Assembly: GCF_039555335.1 (NCBI RefSeq)
Contig: NC_092628.1
Coordinates: 35,238,965-35,302,964, forward strand
Direction of reading: 5' to 3'
Origin: Amphiura filiformis
Taxonomy: Eukaryota > Echinodermata > Ophiuroidea > Amphilepidida > Amphiuridae
DNA: 64,000 nucleotides
The notes below the pieces were generated by a model. The model was not told where the DNA came from, made no database searches, and worked only from the letters and a program-made list of their open reading frames with translations. Below are positions 59,401-64,000 of this stretch, piece by piece; the stretch's first letter is position 1; each line of letters starts with the position of its first letter. The translations under genes and the position numbers were made by a program.

Positions 59401-61533
59401 TATTATCCATTCCAGCTCTGTGACACCTCATTAATTTCCAGGACCTTTGGATGCATTGAAATAGGTATTAGCATTTTACTTTAATAAACCCAATGTAACA
59501 TGGCTGTAGTTGTCATGCCCCTGTTATAGTGAACATTAGTCTAATCCTACCCAGGACAGCATGCATGAGGGAATTGGAACAGATAATAATTAACATTTTG
59601 ATCATTTTTCAGTGGCATACACAGGGGGGCAGCAGGACACAGCCCCTCCCACTTTTGTCAGTCAGTCAGGGGAAATGCACCTGGGGGAGGGGGGTAGGGT
59701 TACCAATAATGGCGAGGGAAGCGAGACAAAAATGTTTGAACATTCAGGGGAATTGAGACCTGTGCCCCCCCACTACACGTATATGCGGATGCCACTGTCA
59801 TCTACTTACAGTTATTTCTTTCAGCTGGGATTCAAGCTTAGCCGTATCTTCTTGAAACTTTTCTCCATTTCATTAGGTTGTGTTGCCTTCTGTTCTTGCT
59901 TCCCATTGTCTTGTGTTACTTCTGCAGCACCATCTTTGTTTGTGTCGCTGGATTCTGTTCTGGTTTCTGTAGATACCCAACGTATTCTATGACTATACAA
60001 TCAAAAGAAAACAAATGTGAAAACAAATGGTTGAACTTTACATTATGACAGAAGATACCTCTAAACTGGTGATGTTTCCTTGGTCAAAATTAATTCCTGC
60101 TGCAAAATTCATCAGCAGATACTTGATCCAAAATCAGGCTGTAAAATTTTGAGAAATACCAAGAAAATAGTTGAAGAATGAAGACCTTTCTTCTATATTC
60201 ACTGATATTCAGAACATTAATAGCTGCACAGTAGGCATTCACATACACACTTAGCCATCACTGCATCAGTATGAAGAAATCGTTGCTCCAAAAATTATTG
60301 CAAATTACACATAAATTTGTAATAATTTTTCACCACAAAATATGATATGAACACAGGTGAGCAATGTATGACACGAACGAACTACCCCCATTCACGCTGT
60401 ACGAAGTTAGAAATAAAGGAGCCAGTTAGCACGCTAGGCACCACTAAGCATGCAAAGTGCATAGCATTGGACTTTTTGTGATCCCTGTATTCTTTTTTTA
60501 CCGTGTCAGGCAGGAGCGCGCTGCTCATTAAATATTCATGAACCCAACACGTCACAAACACATGGTCTTATTCGGCCGATCAGAATCGTTGCAATTGACC
60601 CAACATGGTTATATGAATGAATTTTTGACCTACTGGGCTCAGACATATGCATATTCATTTGTTTTGTAATATTCAAGATGGCTGCTGGGCCCTGGCGAAG
60701 ACAGAATGAAAATCAATGGTTCAGTTCGGAAAATATTGCCGTTTGAAAATGGACTTTTTTCTGGCGTCAAACGAGCAAAAATTTCGATGACTGAAGATAC
60801 TCAATTTCATTCTGTAATTTTGGTTGTAATTTTTTGTTGGACATGGTATATTTTTTTTGACTTCTTACTCTTAGCTGGAAGCTTATTTCAAGTGGTCATG
60901 ATGGCTGCGGAGGATCCAGTTTTTCAACGGAGACGGACAATATGCACGAGGTGTTTTTAGTTACCAAATTTTACAAAAATTTCACTGATCCTACGGCTAC
61001 GCACACGATTCGTCAGTTCTGTGCACGTGATGTCATGCAGTGGGTGCGTGGGGCATTTTAACTTGGTAAGAAGTTGGATTGTGTATGACTAAGTATGTCA
61101 ACGTCAATGATGAATATACCAGGCAGAGAGATCAAACAGTTTTAAAGTGAATTGTCAATATTAATATTTTGCGACATTTATATATAACGAAAACAATTAA
61201 CACAGAAGACACCCTATGGCACCTTCTACAACTTGAGAACAAGTCCTCAAACGTTCGAAATGTGTCCATTTGTAGTTACTACAACTGGGTACGGTATGAT
61301 TCATGATCATGATGAATTACATCACTAGCTGTTTACATACGTTAGTACACATGTGTCATGCATGTTACGTCGGCTATAGGAGGTTTTATTGCCGTCGACC
61401 TAAAACACAAAAATTATAAAATCTCTATTATTAGTTGTTACCTTTTATTTACAATTTGATTAATGCCTGAACCGTAAAATCTTGGTAAAACAAGTGCTCT
61501 GATGCAAGTGCGTGCCGCAGTGGACGTCGCCAT
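56264..61533 (-). CDS. GRPEL1: GrpE-like protein 1, mitochondrial
   Basis: Matrix nucleotide-exchange factor for mitochondrial Hsp70, needed for protein import and folding. The coding exons, in transcription order on the - strand, are 61533-61442, 59992-59810, 58870-58631 and 56458-56264. All boundaries are GT-AG. The implied length is about 236 residues (human 217). It has a basic, Ser/Arg-containing presequence (MATSTAARTCIRALVLPRFY), a coiled coil ending in KLESQLKEIT, the GrpE core (DKYKRALAETENVRSRFQKQ, FCKDLLEVADIL) and the beta-domain end (GYKLHERTIRPALVGVAKAP). One base is missing in exon 2, see that entry. The name rests on recalled family sequence; a GRPEL2 assignment is less likely. 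Confidence 0.93.
56868..58591. mobile_element. TTAA MITE family B, copy 3, split by an insertion
   Basis: The left 100 bases (ACGTTTGGACAGTATTTATT onward) match copy 1, then stop at 56967. Homology resumes at 58068 (TTTGAAATTTGCA) and runs to the right end GATCCC, followed by TTAA at 58592-58595. The left TTAA is not preserved. Confidence 0.75.
56968..58067. repeat. Insertion in MITE B: degenerate direct repeats and a hairpin
   Basis: Contains three partial copies of a unit with AATCCACTCTCCAGCTTAAA and GATATGGTGGCCTCATGTG-type words (about 57070, 57230 and 57950). It also has a ~17-base repeat TTTTTGACCAAAAATCAC (57465-57650) and a hairpin centred near 57755 (GATATTTGAAAACTCTAG arms). The ends and family are unknown. 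Confidence 0.5.
58631..58870 (-). CDS. GRPEL1: GRPEL1 coding exon 3
   Basis: Acceptor ATATGGCAG, donor GTCAGT, phase 0 at both ends, 80 codons. Encodes the GrpE dimerisation helix and core from DKYKRALAETENVRSRF through PHLKSLYQGLTMTQTQLQK. The match to animal GRPEL1 is strong. Confidence 0.95.
59610..59797. mobile_element. MITE-like element in GRPEL1 intron 2, 188 bp
   Basis: CAGTGGCATACACAGGGGGG on the left corresponds to CCCCCCACTACACGTATATGC and GCCACTG on the right. It has inverted, G/C-rich ends and no coding content. It ends only 12 bases past exon 2's donor. It resembles other CAGTGGCGT(A/G)(G/T)CC-type elements such as 62408-62570. Confidence 0.55.
59810..59992 (-). CDS. GRPEL1: GRPEL1 coding exon 2, with 1-base deletion
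   Basis: Acceptor TTGTATAG, donor GTAAGT. The first part reads HRIRWVSTETRTESSDTNKD through TQPNEMEK, in phase with exon 1. After the T4 run 59859-59862 (A4 on the coding strand) the frame that continues the family is FQEDTAKLESQLKEIT, one base off. One A appears to be missing. As given, the frame ends at a TGA shortly after. Confidence 0.85.
59993..61441 (-). other. GRPEL1: GRPEL1 intron 1
   Basis: Holds the second copy of the split dispersed repeat (60236-60370 and 61140-61290; compare 3140-3470). About 770 bases lie between the two blocks, with no recognised gene. The 84-codon + strand frame at 60706-60960 has no motif I recognise. Confidence 0.5.
61442..61533 (-). CDS. GRPEL1: GRPEL1 coding exon 1
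   Basis: Starts at ATG 61533 in the context ACAAAATGGCG. It encodes an Arg/Ala/Ser-rich, acid-free targeting sequence and ends in phase 2 before GTAACA. The split codon AG|T joins exon 2 exactly. The in-frame ATG further upstream (61626) precedes sequence unlike the family, so the 61533 start is preferred. Confidence 0.82.
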
Positions 61534-62040
61534 TTTGTAATAAGTAGCCTCATTCTTGAAAAAGTATGTGAAAACGTAGTGCAAAATCCTAAGGTAAAGG
61601 ATGAGAGTATAACCTTTGAACTGCAATTGCTGGTGTTCACCAAAAATGCGCAGACAAATGAGGAAAGAAATTGATGGGAACCAATGTGCTTGCGGATGGA
61701 TATTTTTGTTACGATTTGAGGTGGTGCGGTTAATCGTCTATCTTTTTGAAAATATTGAATATTAAACATATGACGTCAACGGTTGGCAATCTCTCCACTA
61801 AGTTCATTACTTAGTTTAATAATTACTTAATTTACAGAACTCGCCCGTTCTCAAATCACGACCGAAGACCCCCTATTTTTTCATTTGATCTGTTTTAATA
61901 ACAGCAACTTTCATTTATCATTCACGTATTTTGAAAAAACAAAGAAATTTGAAGCCATTAGAACTAGAAATTTGATTTTCGAGGTTTCTGTGGCGCTGTT
62001 TCCGAGTTCGGCTCTCACTCAAAGATTCCATTTTAAAAAA
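61534..62040. promoter_or_regulatory. Presumed GRPEL1 upstream region
   Basis: Upstream of the - strand GRPEL1 start. No TATA box is evident. AAAATGGCGAC at the start codon overlaps a YY1-type word. No other regulatory site could be supported by eye. Confidence 0.3.
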
Positions 62041-62044
62041 GGTC

Positions 62045-62160
62045 ATGTTCTCACCCAATGACCCCATATTTTTTACATTTTGCTCTCACCGAATGCCAAA
62101 AATCATGCTCTCACCCAATGACCCCATATTTTTTACATTTTGCTCTCACAGAATGCCCCT
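62045..62160. repeat. Tandem duplication, ~60-bp unit, 2 copies
   Basis: TCTCACCCAATGACCCCATA followed by TTTTTTACATTTTGCTCTCAC occurs twice, starting at 62049 and 62110. Confidence 0.75.
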
Positions 62161-62407
62161 TAGTGCGAAAGTGCCAGCCCTACACCTATATCCATTTCAA
62201 ATTGAAGTCTCCCCGAGCTTAGTCTACACACATCATGCAGCTATTGTTGCCTACATGATATGTATGCACACAACACATGGGCACTCACAATAGCGCTGTG
62301 TTGCAGATATAGGAGATGAACTAGTTAGTGTCACTATATATATCAAAAAGTGCTATGATTTTAGTACTTGCTCCCCGGGACTTGCTCTATATTTCAATTA
62401 CTTATTC

Positions 62408-62570
62408 CAGTGGCGTGTCCAGGGGGGACTTTGGGTGCTGAAGCCCCCCGCACTTTGTTAAAAATCATGTAAAATCAGCCGTTTTTTGGCGATTCTAGCC
62501 ATTAAGCCCCCGCATAACTCTGAAAGCTCCTCTGAGCCCCCCGCAGGAAAAGATCCTGGACACGCCGGTG
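62408..62570. mobile_element. MITE-like element with CAGTGGCGTGTCC ends
   Basis: Left CAGTGGCGTGTCCAGG is inverted at right CCTGGACACGCCGGTG. The interior has AAGCCCCCCGCA on one side and GAGCCCCCCGCAGG on the other. There is no coding content. Confidence 0.6.
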
Positions 62571-62811
62571 TATTCTTTTCAAAATATCTGAATTTTCAAC
62601 ACGGTATACGGTATACTAGAACTAGTTCTAGTTCCTCGACGGGGGTGCGCAAAGCGGCCAACTAGGCGCTAGGACTAGTGGATTTTGTATAATGTCAGAC
62701 CTCAACACTTTAACCACATGGCAAAATAACTGGCAGCTGAGACATGACATACAAATGCTCACCTTGAAAATATCCCATGCAACGTAAACAACATATTAAA
62801 ATATAGGCACT

Positions 62812-63880
62812 GGGAATGATGCAACATCATCATCATCATCATCAGTCGGCTGCGGAGCAGGCTTTCTCCAACTGTTGCGATCTTGGGCAAGCGAAACAAT
62901 TTTGTTTGGCTGCAGCATCCCTTCAGTATCTCCTAGGAGGTGCTGGACATAAGTACAGTGTGCGTGGCCGTCCCGGTTTCCTCTTCCCGTGTGGTGGAAT
63001 ATAAGGGCATATTCTTGTCTTCAAGACGCAGTTACCATGGCCAGGGCCGGATTTACCATAGGGCCAGATGGGCCCGGGCCCCCAAAATTGCCCTATGCAG
63101 TGTGCATCTTCCATTTAGCCGAAAAACACCATATTTGGGGCCAAAATAGTGTACAAAATTGCAAAATTTTGCGCGCTTCGCGCGCACTGGCCAATTATAC
63201 AGCAAAATTCAGCTTCAGTTTCGGGGCTGAAATAGTCTAAAATTTAATTTTTTTCGCGCGCATCGCGCGTAAGTGTCCTAATAATATCCACTTGAGTGCA
63301 CGTGCTTTCCTCGCGGTGCGTTTGGGGCCTCCAAATTTTGGCCTGGCCCAGGGCCCCCAAAAAAGTAAATCCGGCCCTGACCATGGCCGAGAAATTTTAG
63401 TTGATGAATCTTGACTCTGGCAACCAGTGGAGTACTAAGTGTTGGACAGATCATCCCGGCAGATCATTGTAGATGGTTTCATTTGGAATCCGATCTAGAT
63501 CGCCGATCTACACGCTTGATGGCTCTTCCATGTCCTTGGTGATTACCCATGACTCGCACCCATACAGAAAGACAGTAACACAAGTCGTCTCAAACAGCTT
63601 GATTTTTGTTTCGATTGACAGGGATGGACTTCTCCAAAGGCGTTCCCAGTTTCCAGAAAGCTGCCCATGCAGCGCGCTAGTGCTTTTCTTCTTTTTAGGT
63701 CTCCAGTACTTGCAAGAAATCTTCACATAACTATGATCTCTTGTGACCTCAGGTGGTCGAATCACATCATTGCTAGAGCTATGCCACGACAATAGGAACC
63801 AATTGACATTTTGAGGAAATTGAGTTTTATAGGCGCTATAGTGCCCTAAAAGCAACACATTTTGATAAAGCTTGATAAGA
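62812..63880 (-). mobile_element. Truncated RTE-like non-LTR retrotransposon
   Basis: The - strand 63858-63508 encodes the region after the RT palm: LSIETKIKLFETTCVTVFLY followed by GCESWVITKDME. Downstream remnants include RIPNETIYNDLP-like residues, a LVARVKIHQLKFLGH-like segment and GKRKPGRPRTLY, in shifting frames. It ends with an acidic DDDDDD stretch from an (ATG)n tail at 62825-62843. The tandem trinucleotide tail fits RTE-type elements. It is 5'-truncated, frameshifted, and interrupted by a hAT MITE. Confidence 0.72.
63042..63382. mobile_element. hAT MITE, copy 2, inside the retrotransposon
   Basis: Ends CAGGGCCGGATTTACC and GTAAATCCGGCCCTG are flanked by the exact 8-bp duplication ACCATGGC. 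Its interior is homologous, in inverse order, to copy 1 at 18104-18463, including the GCGCGCTTCGCGCGC palindrome. Confidence 0.87.
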
Positions 63881-63904
63881 TAGTCTATCTATGAGTAAAA
63901 TGTT

Positions 63905-64000
63905 GTTATATATATATATATAGTACCATTTTTTCCCCTCCTCTCCCTCTCTCCTCCCTTTTTTCCTCTCTCTCTCCTTTTTCCTCTTTTTCCTTGCACT
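63905..64000. repeat. TA microsatellite and CT-rich tract at window end
   Basis: (TA)7 near 63908-63921 is followed by pyrimidine-rich sequence (TCTCTCTCTCC-type) to the window edge. Confidence 0.8.

Overview
This is a eukaryotic nuclear window from an animal: AT-rich, intron-rich and crowded with mobile elements. Two conserved genes are readable. They are encoded tail to tail and separated by about 11 kb of repeats. EIF3A (translation initiation factor eIF3 subunit a) lies on the + strand with 19 coding exons (20742-45220). GRPEL1 (mitochondrial GrpE, nucleotide-exchange factor of mtHsp70) lies on the - strand with 4 coding exons (61533 down to 56264). The compact conserved exons, repeat-rich introns and an over-represented TAGGCCTA palindrome would fit a marine invertebrate deuterostome such as an echinoderm or hemichordate, but the phylum is an inference I cannot prove.

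Layout. 1-20741: no recognised host gene. It holds a non-LTR retrotransposon tail (1668-2512), palindromic MITEs, G-rich repeats, a 162-bp tandem repeat (7836-8480), a ~20-bp minisatellite (9115-10310) and a 5-kb palindromic satellite block (13573-18545). 20742-45220: EIF3A. Its introns carry a hAT element, a three-level nest of transposons and a 47-bp minisatellite. 45221-56263: intergenic repeats, including TTAA-flanked MITEs, a ~108-bp satellite, twin GTCCTTGG-rich arrays and a 2-kb palindrome with tRNA-like Pol III boxes. 56264-61533: GRPEL1, with a split MITE in its last intron. 61534-64000: a truncated RTE-like retrotransposon broken by a hAT MITE.

The main observations are these. (1) Three single-base deletions interrupt otherwise perfectly conserved reading frames, two in EIF3A and one in GRPEL1. 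They look like consensus errors, and any automatic gene model will be wrong there. (2) Two unrelated satellite families carry ordered nuclear-receptor half-sites in most units, DR5-DR5-DR1 and DR4-DR4. (3) Several transposon families have exact target-site duplications and traceable nesting order. (4) A large inverted repeat has tRNA-like sequences in both arms.

The two host genes act in different compartments (cytosolic translation initiation, mitochondrial protein folding), and I see no functional link beyond adjacency. All element names are by structure (terminal repeats, target duplications, motifs). No database was consulted.
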